From Streptomyces flavotricini (GTDB lineage Bacteria; Actinomycetota; Actinomycetes; Streptomycetales; Streptomycetaceae), in assembly GCF_020639365.1 (NCBI RefSeq), contig NZ_JAINUL010000001.1, positions 565,437 through 629,436 on the forward strand: a stretch of 64,000 nt of DNA, in the 5' to 3' direction. The notes beneath the pieces were generated by a model that was not told the DNA's origin, ran no database searches, and worked only from the letters and a program-made list of their open reading frames with translations. This document shows, one piece after another, positions 26,303 to 35,381 of this stretch. Within the stretch, counting starts at the first letter, position 1. Each line of letters starts with the position of its first letter. The translations under genes and the position numbers were made by a program.

Positions 26303-27397
26303 ATGCGCGCCGCCCGCCTGATCCGTATGGCCCTCCTCATCCAGTCGAACCCCGGTCTGACCGCCGCGGCCCTCGCCCGCGAGCTGGAGATCTCCGAGCG
26401 GACCGTGATCCGCGACGCCCGGGCACTGCAGGAGGCCGGCATCCCGGTCCGGTCGGAGCGCGGCCGGGTGGGCGGCTACTTCCTGGCTCCGGGCTACCGG
26501 ACCCGGCTCACCACCCTGCATCCCGGCGAGGCGGAGACCCTGTTCCTGTCGGGGCTGCCGTCGGCCCTGCGGGATCTGGGGTTCTCGGACGCGGCGGACA
26601 CCGCCCGGCTGAAGCTGACCGCGACCCTGCTCCCGTCGGTGCGCGAGGCCGCGGAGTCGTCGGTCCGCCGTTTCCACCTCGACGCCCCGGCCTGGTTCCG
26701 GGAGTCGTCCACGCCGGAGCTCCTGCCGGAGCTGGCCCGCGCGGTGTGGGGCGACCGGACCGTCGAACTGTCCTACGCGCGGCCCGGCCGGGACGGCCCC
26801 GGGCCTTCCACGGTGTCGCGCGTGGTGGAGCCGTACGGGCTCGTCCTGAAGGCCGGCACCTGGTACGTCGTGGCCCGCGTCCCCGGCGCACGGGAGGAGC
26901 GTGACGGTGGTTGGCGCACCTACCGGGTCGACCGCGTCACGGCCCTCGCCCCCGCTCCCGGCGCGCAGGAGCCGTTCGCACGCGATGCGGCCTTCGATCT
27001 GGCCGCGCACTGGCAGGCCCGCTCGGCCGCCTTCGCCCGCGCGCTGCTGCGCACCACCGTCACGGTCCGGCTGACCGGACCGGGGCTGCGCCGGCTGCCC
27101 GCCGTCGTGGACGGGGCCGCCGTCGAGGAGGCGCTGGCCTCCGCGAGGCCCCCGGACGCCGACGGTCTGACCACCTTGGAACTGCCCACGGAGTCCGAGG
27201 AGGTCGCGTTCGACGAGCTGGCACGGCTGGGCGCGGACGTGGAGGTGCTGGCCCCGCCCTCCCTGCGCGCCCGCTTCCGCGAGCGCGCCGCAGCCCTGGC
27301 CGCCCTCTACCGGGCCGACCCGCAGCCTGCGGACGCCGAAGGCCCCGAGGGCGCCGCAGATACCGAGGACGCCGAGGACGCCGAGGCTCACCGGTAG
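26303..27397 (+). CDS. WYL-domain transcriptional regulator
   Basis: 364 aa, ATG 26303 (or GTG 26300). N-terminal HTH: RLIRMALLIQSNPGLTAAALARELEISERTVIRDARALQEAGIPV, with the wing GRVGGYFL. The WYL domain (about 140-225) has VEPYGLVLKAGTWYVVARV and WRTYRVDRVTAL. A WCX-type C-terminal domain follows, ending in an acidic TEDAEDAE tail. WYL proteins sense ligands or nucleic acid and control DNA repair, metabolism or defence genes. Its 3' end overlaps the convergent SDR gene by 10 bases. Confidence 0.92.
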   Translation: MRAARLIRMALLIQSNPGLTAAALARELEISERTVIRDARALQEAGIPVRSERGRVGGYFLAPGYRTRLTTLHPGEAETLFLSGLPSALRDLGFSDAADTARLKLTATLLPSVREAAESSVRRFHLDAPAWFRESSTPELLPELARAVWGDRTVELSYARPGRDGPGPSTVSRVVEPYGLVLKAGTWYVVARVPGAREERDGGWRTYRVDRVTALAPAPGAQEPFARDAAFDLAAHWQARSAAFARALLRTTVTVRLTGPGLRRLPAVVDGAAVEEALASARPPDADGLTTLELPTESEEVAFDELARLGADVEVLAPPSLRARFRERAAALAALYRADPQPADAEGPEGAADTEDAEDAEAHR

Positions 27398-28359
27398 TCC
27401 TCGGGTGAGCCTTCCTTCCCGCCGTGGACGACGTCCTCGAAGTACGCCCAGGCGTTCGGCCTGCTGCCGTCCGTGTCCGTCACCCCGTAGACCCCGGCGA
27501 GTTCACCGCTGGAGGTGGACCTGCCGTTCCACCGCCGGGCGCGGTCCGGGTCGGCGGCCAGCGCCGCGACCGTCCGGGCCAGGTACTGCGGGGACTCGGC
27601 AATGGCGAAGGCGGGCTCCCGGGCGATCGCGTCGCGCCAGTTCTCCTCGGCGACGCCGAAGTGGGTGAGCATCTGTTCCGAGCGCAGGAATCCCGGCGTG
27701 ACCGCGACCGCCGCGCCCCCGTACTCCGCCAGCTCCCGGCCCAGCCCGAACGCGAGGCGGATCGGGGCGTTCTTGGCCAGGTCGTAGTACATGTTCTCGC
27801 GGTAGCGGCGGTTGGAGTGCGCGGTGCCGTCGGTCACCTCCACGTGCAGCGGCGCGTCCGACCGGATCAGGAGCGGCAGCAGCAGCGCCGCAGTGATCAC
27901 ATGGGAACGGGCGCCGAGCTCGAGGATCCGCAGGCCGTCGGCCAGCGGGGTCTCCCAGCTCTTCTTCCCGAACACGGAGGCGGCCAGGAGGTGCTCGCCG
28001 CCCCACAGGTCGTTGACGAGAATGTCGAGCCGGCCCTGTTCCCCGTCGATCCGCTGGACGAGGGTGCGTACCTGGTCCTCGTCGAGGTGGTCCGTGGGGA
28101 CCGCGATCCCCGCGCCACCGGCCGCGGTGACCAGCTCCGCGGTCCCCTCGATGGTCTCGCTGGTCCGGCCGACCTCACTGACCCGGTTCCGGGTGGTGCG
28201 ACCGGTGACGTAGACGGTCGCCCCGGACCGGCCGAGCTCGACCGCGAGGGCGCGTCCCGCGCCGCGGGTGGCTCCGGCCACGAGCGCGATCCGGCCGGTG
28301 AGCGGAGGCTCCGCAGCGTCCTGGCCGAGGTTCTTGGTGGTCATGTCCTGTGTGTGCAT
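27388..28359 (-). CDS. Short-chain dehydrogenase/reductase
   Basis: About 323 aa from ATG 28359 (28368 and 28344 also in frame). Rossmann motif ALVAGATRGAGRALAVELG (TGxxxGxG variant with Ala first), the LVNDLWGG strand, and the catalytic pair in NMYYDLAKNA (YxxxK). An insertion after the nucleotide loop and a C-terminal extension (RSTSSGELAGVYGVTDTDGSRPNAWAY) place it with the long cytoplasmic SDRs. NAD(P)-dependent oxidoreductase, substrate unknown. It stands alone, convergent with the WYL gene. Confidence 0.88.
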   Translation of the reverse strand: MHTQDMTTKNLGQDAAEPPLTGRIALVAGATRGAGRALAVELGRSGATVYVTGRTTRNRVSEVGRTSETIEGTAELVTAAGGAGIAVPTDHLDEDQVRTLVQRIDGEQGRLDILVNDLWGGEHLLAASVFGKKSWETPLADGLRILELGARSHVITAALLLPLLIRSDAPLHVEVTDGTAHSNRRYRENMYYDLAKNAPIRLAFGLGRELAEYGGAAVAVTPGFLRSEQMLTHFGVAEENWRDAIAREPAFAIAESPQYLARTVAALAADPDRARRWNGRSTSSGELAGVYGVTDTDGSRPNAWAYFEDVVHGGKEGSPEDYR

Positions 28360-28581
28360 GCCATCCATCGTTCACGCCAAACCTGACAGGACACGTCACC
28401 TTTCGGCGCGGCCTCGGAGGCGGTCCGGACGGCGGCCTCGGCTGCGTCCCGGAGGCGGTCCGGCAGGGCCGAGCATGCCGGTGCAGGTGGGGCGATGATC
28501 GCCGAGGTAGTCTCCGGGAGCTGTCGCGCGGACCCGACGGGCCCGGGCGCGGCGGTCGTACACGGGAGGCGGGAGCAGGTC

Positions 28582-31257
28582 GTGCGGGGGCGGTACGCGG
28601 AGCGGGAGCGGATCGAGCGGTTGCTCGCGGACGCCCGCGAGGGGGCGAGTGGTGTCCTGCTGGTGCACGGAGAGGCGGGGATCGGGAAGACCGCCCTGCT
28701 CGATCATGCCGCCGCGCGGGCGCACGATGCGCGGGTGTTGCGTGTCGAAGGCATCGAGTCGGAGATGGAGATGGCCTTCGGTGGGCTGCACCAGCTCTTC
28801 CTCCCGGTGATGGATCTCATCGACACGCTGCCCGAGCTCCAGGCGGCGGCGTTGCGGGCCGTCTTCGGCCTGAGCGGTGACGGCGTGCGCGATCGCTTCA
28901 GTGTCGGGCTCGCGGTCCTCACCCTCCTGTCGGAGGCCTCGGCCCACGGGCCGCTGCTGTGCCTGGTCGACGATGCGCAGTGGCTCGACCAGCCGTCGGT
29001 GGACATGCTGGCCTTCGCCGCGCGCCGGCTGCGGGCGGAGGGCGTGGTGATGCTCTTCGCGGTCCGCGACGGAGCTCCCGGTGCCGCCGTGAAGGGGCTG
29101 CCCCGGCTGCTGGTCGAGGGCCTGGACCGGGCTGACGCGGCCGAGTTGGTGCCGGACCTGCCACCGTACGTCGCGGACCGCGTCATCGAGGAGGCCCGCG
29201 GCAACCCGCTGGCCCTCATCGAGCTGTCGGCCGCGCTCACTCCGGCCCAACGCGCCGGGCGGCTGGGCCCGTCCGCGCTGCCCGACGCGGCCGCCGGGCT
29301 GCCGGTCCGGCTCCAGGAGGGCTTCCTGGAACAGCTGCGGCGCCTTCCCGAGGCCGCCCAGGTGGTGCTGCTGGTGGCCGCCGCGGACGACACGGGGGAC
29401 CTGACCGTCGTACTGCGTGCGGCGGGCCGGCTCGGTTCGGCGGTCGAGGACCTGGAGCCGGCCGAGCGCGCCGGGTTCGTCCTGCTCTCCGGGGAGGCGC
29501 TGCGCTTTCGGCACCCGCTGGTGCGGTACGCCGCGTACCAGGGCGCCCCGCTGGCCCGGCGGATCGCCGCGCACCGGGCGCTGGCCGAGGCGCTGGGTGA
29601 AGCCGGCCAGGCGCACCGGCGGGCCTGGCACCTGGCCGCCGCGTCGACGGGGCCGGACGAGAGGGTCGCCGAGGAGCTGGAACGCGTCGCCGAGTGGGCC
29701 GACAGCCGGCAGGCGATGGCGTCCGCCTCCGCCGCGTACGAGCGTGCAGCCCGGCTCACCGCCGATCCGCGGTCGCGGGCGCGGCGGCTGGTGGCGGCTG
29801 CCCAGCGGGCCGCGGATGCCGGGCAGGACGAGCGGTGCGGCGCGCTGGCCGACCAGGTGCCGCTGCCGCTGGAGGATCCGGGGGTCGCTGCGAGCTTCGC
29901 GCGGGCCCGGGCCGTGGTCGAGCTGGGCTACCGCAGCCCGCGGGCGGCGGCCCGGATCCTGCTCGACAGCGCGGACCTGACGGGCGCCGAGCGACCGGAC
30001 ATGACGGCCTCGCTGCTGACCGATGCGGTCCACGCGGCGTTCTCCGCCGGGGACGCCGCGCTGATCGGGGAGATCTCGCTGCGCTCCCCCGCGCTGCCCG
30101 TGCTGGCCGTACCGGCAGGGCTGTTCGGCGGTGACGTGCCCGGCGGTCTGGAGGCGCTGCGCGCACTCGCGGACGCTCCGGCCGAGGGTGTGATGGACCG
30201 CCTGATGACCGGTGTCTACCTGCAGTTGACGGGCGATCACCCGGCGGCCCGGGAGGCCGCTGCCGCAGTCGTCGCGCACTGCCGCGACCAGGGCGTCAGC
30301 GGCTGGCTGCCCACCGCGCTGCACCTGCTGGTCCAGACGGAGCTGTCCCTGGGCCGCCATGACGAGGCGTCGGCAGAGGCCGTCGAGGCACTGCGGCTGG
30401 CCGAGTACTACGACCTGGCCCACCGGGCCGCCCACCTGCGGGCCGCTCTGGCGATGCCCGCCGCCGTCCGGGGCGAGGAGGAGCGGGTCCGTACGCTCAC
30501 CGGCGAAGCACTGGAGTACACCCGGCCGCGCGGGGTGGGCCGGGGCACGGCGGACGCCCTGTGGGCCCGGGGCGTGCTCGAACTCGGCCTGGGCCGGGCG
30601 GAGGCGGCCCTGGAGCGGTTGGAGACGGCCGGCACGGAGGCGGCCCATCCGCTGCTCCGCCTGCCGATGCTGGCGGACGTGATCGAAGCCGCGGTACGGG
30701 CCGGCCGCCCGGAGCGGGCGTCGGACGCGGCCCGGGCGCTCGGCGAGTGGGCGAGCGCGCTGGGACGGCCCGCTCTCGCCGCGTCGGCCCGCCGCTGCCT
30801 GGCGCTGACCGGCCCGGACGATGAGGCCGAGGAGCACTTCGTCGCGGCGCTGGCCCTGCACGAGGGCGGCAGCGACTACGACCGGGCCCGTACGGCGCTG
30901 CTGTACGGGGAGTGGCTGCGCCGGCTGCGCCGCCAGATCGACGCCCGGGAGCAGTTGCGCGCCGCTCTCGACGCCTTCGAAGGGCTGGGTGCCCGGCCCT
31001 GGGCCGACCGGGCCCGGACGGAACTCGGCGCCGCGGGCGGGGAAACCGGGCTGACGGTTCGCGAGGACGGGCCGATCGGCCCGCTGAGTCCGCAGGAGCG
31101 CGAGGTGGTCCGGCTGGCGGCGGCCGGTGCCAGCAACCGGGAGATCGGCGCGCAGTTGTTCCTGAGCCCGCGCACGGTCGGGCACCACCTCTACCGCGCC
31201 TTCCCGAAACTGGGCGTCAGTTCGCGCACCGAGCTCGCCGGTCTGTTGGCCTCATGA
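28582..31257 (+). CDS. Large LuxR-family ATPase regulator (LAL/MalT-like)
   Basis: 891 aa from GTG 28582, chosen for GGGAGCAGG upstream and because the family starts VRGRYAERERIERLL. N-terminal AAA/NACHT-like ATPase: Walker A HGEAGIGKTAL, Walker B LLCLVDDAQWLD. A long TPR-like helical middle (about 350-800) follows, then a C-terminal LuxR HTH: LSPQEREVVRLAAAGASNREIGAQLFLSPRTVGHHLYRAFPKLGVSSRTEL. LAL proteins are ATP-dependent activators of metabolic or antibiotic genes. The immediate convergent neighbour is a DHFR-GNAT fusion, overlapping by 6 bases; the target is not evident. Confidence 0.94.
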   Translation: MRGRYAERERIERLLADAREGASGVLLVHGEAGIGKTALLDHAAARAHDARVLRVEGIESEMEMAFGGLHQLFLPVMDLIDTLPELQAAALRAVFGLSGDGVRDRFSVGLAVLTLLSEASAHGPLLCLVDDAQWLDQPSVDMLAFAARRLRAEGVVMLFAVRDGAPGAAVKGLPRLLVEGLDRADAAELVPDLPPYVADRVIEEARGNPLALIELSAALTPAQRAGRLGPSALPDAAAGLPVRLQEGFLEQLRRLPEAAQVVLLVAAADDTGDLTVVLRAAGRLGSAVEDLEPAERAGFVLLSGEALRFRHPLVRYAAYQGAPLARRIAAHRALAEALGEAGQAHRRAWHLAAASTGPDERVAEELERVAEWADSRQAMASASAAYERAARLTADPRSRARRLVAAAQRAADAGQDERCGALADQVPLPLEDPGVAASFARARAVVELGYRSPRAAARILLDSADLTGAERPDMTASLLTDAVHAAFSAGDAALIGEISLRSPALPVLAVPAGLFGGDVPGGLEALRALADAPAEGVMDRLMTGVYLQLTGDHPAAREAAAAVVAHCRDQGVSGWLPTALHLLVQTELSLGRHDEASAEAVEALRLAEYYDLAHRAAHLRAALAMPAAVRGEEERVRTLTGEALEYTRPRGVGRGTADALWARGVLELGLGRAEAALERLETAGTEAAHPLLRLPMLADVIEAAVRAGRPERASDAARALGEWASALGRPALAASARRCLALTGPDDEAEEHFVAALALHEGGSDYDRARTALLYGEWLRRLRRQIDAREQLRAALDAFEGLGARPWADRARTELGAAGGETGLTVREDGPIGPLSPQEREVVRLAAAGASNREIGAQLFLSPRTVGHHLYRAFPKLGVSSRTELAGLLAS

Positions 31258-32778
31258 GGCGGGGCTCGGCGCCGACCAGATCAGCCGGGTCTGGGCGGTC
31301 CGGTAGCCGGCCCGGGCGAACGCGGCGGCCATCGGCGCGTTGTCGGTGTCGGTGGTGGCGGTGATCAGCTCCGCCCCCGCCTCCGCCTGCACCCGGGTGA
31401 TCTCGGCGAGCACGTCGTCGACGTATCCCCGTCCGCGCAGCTCGGGGACGACGCCCAGGTAGCCGACGTTGCGGCTGTACGGCGTCGCCGAGGGCAGGGC
31501 CAGCCCGGCGACCCGGCCGTCGGGGGTGCGGGCGATGCGCCACCACGAGCGCTCCCCCGGGCAGCCGAGGTAGAAGTCGACCTCCTCGCGGGCGGTGGCT
31601 TCCGGTCCCATCACCGCCAGGTTCCGGCGGGTCTCGCCGTCCAGGCTGCCCACCGCGATCCGCCGGAAGACGTCCAGGAACTCCTCGTCCGTGCCCTCGG
31701 TGAAGACGAGCCGTCCGCTGGAGGCGGGGAGCCCGGCCCCGGGTGTCCATTCCAGGCGCAGCCGCTCGACCACGTCGGTCAGTCCGGCCGCCAGCGCCGC
31801 GTCCCGCCGCCAGTCGGCGGCCGCGGCCGTCGCGGGGTCCTCTCGCCAGCCGTTCGGCAGGCTCAGGTTGTACAGCGGGGGCTTGGCCGCGCCCTGCTCG
31901 GCGAAGGCCCGCAGGCCCGCGCCGATCAGAGCGGCCCCGAGCGCCGCGCGGTCGGCGACCGAGGGGTCGACGTAGAGGCAGTCCAGCGCGACCGGGTGCT
32001 CGCTGGTCGCCTGGCCCCACCACAGGGCCCGGGCCACCACCCGGCCGTCCTGCTCGGCGATCCAGGTCCACTCCGGGCGGTACATGCCCTCCTTGAGTTC
32101 CTCCAGGTAGCGGTCGGCGGGGATCCAGCCGACGGGTTCGTCGACCGTCACGGCGGTGACGCGCTCGAGGTCGGCCTCGGTGGTGGGGCGCAGCAGTATC
32201 GGAATGCTCGTCTCCTTGGTGTAGGTGGTGATGGCGGCGCCGGTGTTGAAGACCCGGGAATCGGTCAGCTTGAAGCGGTCCGGGCGGAACGGCGCCTCGA
32301 AGAGCGGTATGCCGGAGCCGATGACGACCGGGTAGCGCGTGATGACCAACTCGTCGATCTCGTCCAGCAGCTGCCCGGCCAGGTTCGCCCCGCCGCAGAG
32401 CCAGATGCCTTCCCCGTCCTGCCGCTTGAGGTCGCGGACGAACGCGACCGGGTCCGTGGCGACGACTTCCACGGCGGGGTCGGGCGGGGCGAGGGTGCGG
32501 GAGAAGACGTACTGCTTCAGATGCGGGTAGGGGCTGGTGACCCCGGCCGCGAGACCGGGGTCGTAGGTGGCGCGGCCCATCAGGACCGTGTCGAAGCGCT
32601 TGTTGGCGACCCCGTCGAGGCCCGACGGGCCCCGTCCGTGGGCCGGGACCGTCTCGGGGTACTCCGCCAGCAGCGCGGCGGCGAGATCGCCCTCGAAGGG
32701 GAAGAAGTCGAACTGGCCGTCGGGGCCCGCGATGAATCCGTCGAGGGTGGTGCCGACGTCACAGGTGAGCTTGCGCAC
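31252..32778 (-). CDS. Dihydrofolate reductase-like (RibD_C) and GNAT acetyltransferase fusion
   Basis: 508 aa, GTG 32778. Residues 1-195 are a RibD C-terminal/DHFR-like reductase: TLDGFIAGPDGQFDFFPF, VLMGRATYDPGL, IWLCGGANLAGQLLDEIDELVI. The strand FNTGAAITTYTKE that normally ends such proteins runs directly into residue ~200, IPILLRPTTEADLERVTAVT, a typical GNAT beginning. Two GNAT modules follow, the last with VGYLGVVPELRGRGYVDDVL (acetyl-CoA loop). Both parts usually occur as separate genes. Substrates unknown. It lies downstream of, but is separated by a strong terminator from, the GTP-cyclohydrolase operon. Confidence 0.85.
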   Translation of the reverse strand: MRKLTCDVGTTLDGFIAGPDGQFDFFPFEGDLAAALLAEYPETVPAHGRGPSGLDGVANKRFDTVLMGRATYDPGLAAGVTSPYPHLKQYVFSRTLAPPDPAVEVVATDPVAFVRDLKRQDGEGIWLCGGANLAGQLLDEIDELVITRYPVVIGSGIPLFEAPFRPDRFKLTDSRVFNTGAAITTYTKETSIPILLRPTTEADLERVTAVTVDEPVGWIPADRYLEELKEGMYRPEWTWIAEQDGRVVARALWWGQATSEHPVALDCLYVDPSVADRAALGAALIGAGLRAFAEQGAAKPPLYNLSLPNGWREDPATAAAADWRRDAALAAGLTDVVERLRLEWTPGAGLPASSGRLVFTEGTDEEFLDVFRRIAVGSLDGETRRNLAVMGPEATAREEVDFYLGCPGERSWWRIARTPDGRVAGLALPSATPYSRNVGYLGVVPELRGRGYVDDVLAEITRVQAEAGAELITATTDTDNAPMAAAFARAGYRTAQTRLIWSAPSPAS

Positions 32779-32933
32779 ACGCCTGCTTTCGTCGTCCGGT
32801 GCTTGGTGCCGGTGCTTGTTGACGTCACTGACGCTAGGCCGACGGCACTGCGGCAGGCATCAGTCACCCCGACGTAACGTGGGCACCCACCGGGGCACCC
32901 GGCACGGTCGGTGTCGGCAGACCACGGACGCGC

Positions 32934-32971
32934 CGTGCCGCCGTGCCGCCGTGGAGCGGCACGGCGGCACG
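32934..32971 (-). terminator. Strong terminator of the micro-peptide/ribA operon
   Basis: 16-bp perfect stem (CGTGCCGCCGTGCCGC with its complement) and a 6-base loop, 28 bases beyond the stop of the WD40 gene. It marks the 3' end of the operon that starts near 39.8 kb. Confidence 0.75.
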
Positions 32972-32998
32972 ACGGCACTCGCCGAGCAGGTCGCGGCG

Positions 32999-34702
32999 TC
33001 AGACGCCGTTCACCTCCCGGGCCGCCGGGACCGGGTACACCGAGCCGTCGTACGAGCCCGCGAGGAAGGTGTCCGTCTCCGGCGCGTAGTGGAGGCTGGA
33101 GATGCCGGCGGTGGTCGGCTTGCCGACGTACGGCCAGGCTCCGGTGCGCGTGTCGTAGACGGCGACCGTGCCCCCGTACGAGCCGGTGGCCACCAGGGCG
33201 CCGTCGGCGGAGGCCGCGACGCACTTGACGGAGTGGTCGTGCGGGGTGGGCACGGCCGTCGCACCGTCGCCGTCCCACAGCCGCAGGACCAGGTCCCGGC
33301 TGACGCTGGCGAACCGGCCGCCGGGCAGCGGCGCGCAGCCGTTGGCGATCCGGGTGTGCGCCTCCTCCACGCGGGCGGTCTCCTGAAGGGTCCGCGTGCT
33401 GAACCAGCTGGCCGAGGCGTCCGCGCACACCGCGAAGATCGTGTCGCCGGACACGGCCAGGCCCTTCACGGCGTTGGCGAGCAGCGGGAGCGTCGCCACG
33501 TGCTCGACCACCCCGTCCGCCCGTACGGCGAAGACGAGGCCCTCACCGGTGTAGGCGCCGACGACGACGTGCGGTACGCCGTCGCGCTCGAAGGCGGCCG
33601 CGCAGTTCAGCGGGGAGCGGTGCTGGTGGAGCGTCTCGCCGGTGTCGGCGTCGAAGACCCGGCCCAGCTGGCCGCCGGTGAGCACCCGGCCGCCCACGGG
33701 GACCAGGAAGTTGCACAGGCTGTCCGGACGTCCCCCCTCGACACCGTCGACGCGGACGACGCCCGCGTCCCCGACGGTGTAGGTGCGCCCGTCCGGCAGG
33801 GTGGTGACGGCGTTCACGCACCGCGTGCCCTCCACCAGGTCCAGGTTCCAGGTCGCGGACGCGGTGTCGTACGTCGCGTACGTGGAGCCGAAGGTGGCGA
33901 AGGCGAGCGTGTGGTCGTCGAGGAACGCGCAGGACCGGGCCCAGATCTCCGCGGGGAACTCGGCGGTGTGCAGCGGGCGCAGCCCCTCGGCCGTGTCCCA
34001 GACCCGCAGGGAGCGGTCGTAGCTGAGGCTGACGAGGGCGCCGGTCGCGGAGTTGAGGACGAGGCGCTTGATGCCGGCGTCGTGGGCCGGGAAGTACTCG
34101 GTCTCGCCGTTCTCGATGCGGATGATGGCGCCGTCGTCGTTCCCGGCGAACACGACGCCGCCGCGCGTGATCGCGATGGTGTCCGTCTCGACACCGTCGA
34201 GGTCGATGTCGGCGGTCATCTCACCGGTGGCGAGCGACCAGCGCTTGATCGTCCCGTCGTCGCTGGAGGAGATCAGCTCGCCGGTGGCGGGCAGCCACTC
34301 GACGGAGATCACGTCGGCGGTGTGGCCCTCGAAGCGCCGGAGCACGGCGCCGGAGAAGTCGTACACGCGGACCGTGTGGTCGCGGGAGGCGGTGGCGACC
34401 AGCTCCTGCTCGGGGTGGAAGACGGACATCTCCACGTCGTCCTTCTGGTCCCCCAGGACCGCGCGCAGCCGCAGGTCGGGGACCGACCACAGGCGTGCGC
34501 TGTAGTCGCTGGAGGAGGTGACGAGCAGCGAGCCGTCCGGACTGAAGGCCACCTGGTTGACCAGATGGTCGTGCACGCCGCGGGCCAGGGGCGTGTGCCC
34601 GGCGGCGTCCCAGAGGATGACCTGGTTGTCGTAGCCGGCGGTGGCCACGTAGCGGTCACCGAAGGTGGCGACCCCGCTGATCGGTCCCTGGTGCTTGATC
34701 AC
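32999..34702 (-). CDS. WD40-repeat protein (possible ToxC-like)
   Basis: 567 aa from GTG 34702, which overlaps the ribA stop (GTGA) and uses AAGGAG inside the ribA 3' end, so translation is coupled. At least eight WD-type blades: IKHQGPISGVATFGDRYVATAGYDNQVILWD, NQVAFSPDGSLLVTSSSDYSARLWS, FHPEQELVATASRDHTVRVYD, ISVEWLPATGELISSSDDGTIKRWS, and further weaker ones to VAVYDTRTGAWPYV. No signal peptide: a cytoplasmic scaffold or enzyme. GTP cyclohydrolase II next to a WD-repeat protein recalls ToxB/ToxC of toxoflavin clusters; function here is inferred only. Confidence 0.88.
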   Translation of the reverse strand: MIKHQGPISGVATFGDRYVATAGYDNQVILWDAAGHTPLARGVHDHLVNQVAFSPDGSLLVTSSSDYSARLWSVPDLRLRAVLGDQKDDVEMSVFHPEQELVATASRDHTVRVYDFSGAVLRRFEGHTADVISVEWLPATGELISSSDDGTIKRWSLATGEMTADIDLDGVETDTIAITRGGVVFAGNDDGAIIRIENGETEYFPAHDAGIKRLVLNSATGALVSLSYDRSLRVWDTAEGLRPLHTAEFPAEIWARSCAFLDDHTLAFATFGSTYATYDTASATWNLDLVEGTRCVNAVTTLPDGRTYTVGDAGVVRVDGVEGGRPDSLCNFLVPVGGRVLTGGQLGRVFDADTGETLHQHRSPLNCAAAFERDGVPHVVVGAYTGEGLVFAVRADGVVEHVATLPLLANAVKGLAVSGDTIFAVCADASASWFSTRTLQETARVEEAHTRIANGCAPLPGGRFASVSRDLVLRLWDGDGATAVPTPHDHSVKCVAASADGALVATGSYGGTVAVYDTRTGAWPYVGKPTTAGISSLHYAPETDTFLAGSYDGSVYPVPAAREVNGV

Positions 34703-35370
34703 GCGATCATCTCCTTGAGGCTGATGGTGTGCAGCGTCTTGTCGGCCTTGGCCGTGAGGTACGAGATGTTGTGGGGGTTGGCGAACACCCCGGTCCGCAC
34801 GGTGCTCCGCACGGCGATGCCGTGCCGGGTCAACTGGCCTGACTTGTCGGGGTTGTTCGTGAGCAGATCGACCTCGGTGATCCCGAGCGTCCGCAGCATC
34901 TGCGCCGCGGCCGTGTAATCCCGCAGGTCGTCGCCGAGGCCCAGGGCGCGGTTGGCCTCGTACGTGTCCAGGCCGTCGTCCTGGAGCCGGTACGCGTCGA
35001 GCTTGTTGTACAGGCCGATGCCGCGTCCCTCCTGCCGCAGGTAGAGCAGCACGCCCCCGACACCGTCGATCATCCGCAGGGCCTCGTGCAGCTGCGGACC
35101 GCAGTCGCACCGGGCGGATCCGAAGACGTCGCCGGTCAGGCACTCCGAGTGGAGGCGGACCAGGGGGACGCCGTCGGCCGGGCGGACACCGAGTTCGAGG
35201 GCCAGGTGCTCCTTGCCGTCGGCCAGGCCGTCGAAGGTCATGACCCGCGCGTCGAGCTGGGGGCCGGGCCCGAAGCTCAGCGGGACGCGCACCTCGGAGC
35301 GCACCGCGGCACGGGTCCGGAGGGTCCCGAGGTGGGACGTCCTGTGAGATGTTTCGGCAACTTCGTGCAT
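34699..35370 (-). CDS. ribA: GTP cyclohydrolase II
   Basis: 223 aa, ATG 35370; its AGGAGG overlaps the stop of the upstream MFS gene. Converts GTP to 2,5-diamino-6-ribosylamino-4(3H)-pyrimidinone 5'-phosphate, formate and diphosphate, the entry to riboflavin and to azapteridines. Seen: zinc cysteines in SECLTGDVFGSARCDCGPQ, LYLRQEGRGIGLYNKLDAYRLQDDG (catalytic Arg, and the Tyr whose loss converts some paralogues to formyl products is kept), LLTNNPDKSGQL, NPHNISYLTAKADKTLHT. No other rib genes adjoin, so a specialised pathway is likelier than housekeeping riboflavin. Confidence 0.94.
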   Translation of the reverse strand: MHEVAETSHRTSHLGTLRTRAAVRSEVRVPLSFGPGPQLDARVMTFDGLADGKEHLALELGVRPADGVPLVRLHSECLTGDVFGSARCDCGPQLHEALRMIDGVGGVLLYLRQEGRGIGLYNKLDAYRLQDDGLDTYEANRALGLGDDLRDYTAAAQMLRTLGITEVDLLTNNPDKSGQLTRHGIAVRSTVRTGVFANPHNISYLTAKADKTLHTISLKEMIA

Positions 35371-35381
35371 GGTGATTCCTC

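Noticed and set aside
24881..27391. One 836-codon minus-strand gene spanning the WYL region
   Set aside because: The upstream part is antisense to the WYL regulator and non-protein-like; a start near 26203 gives a sensible divergent pair.
34699..35370. Housekeeping riboflavin operon
   Set aside because: No ribB, ribH, ribE or ribD partner or FMN riboswitch is adjacent; the coupled neighbours are propellers and an MFS pump.
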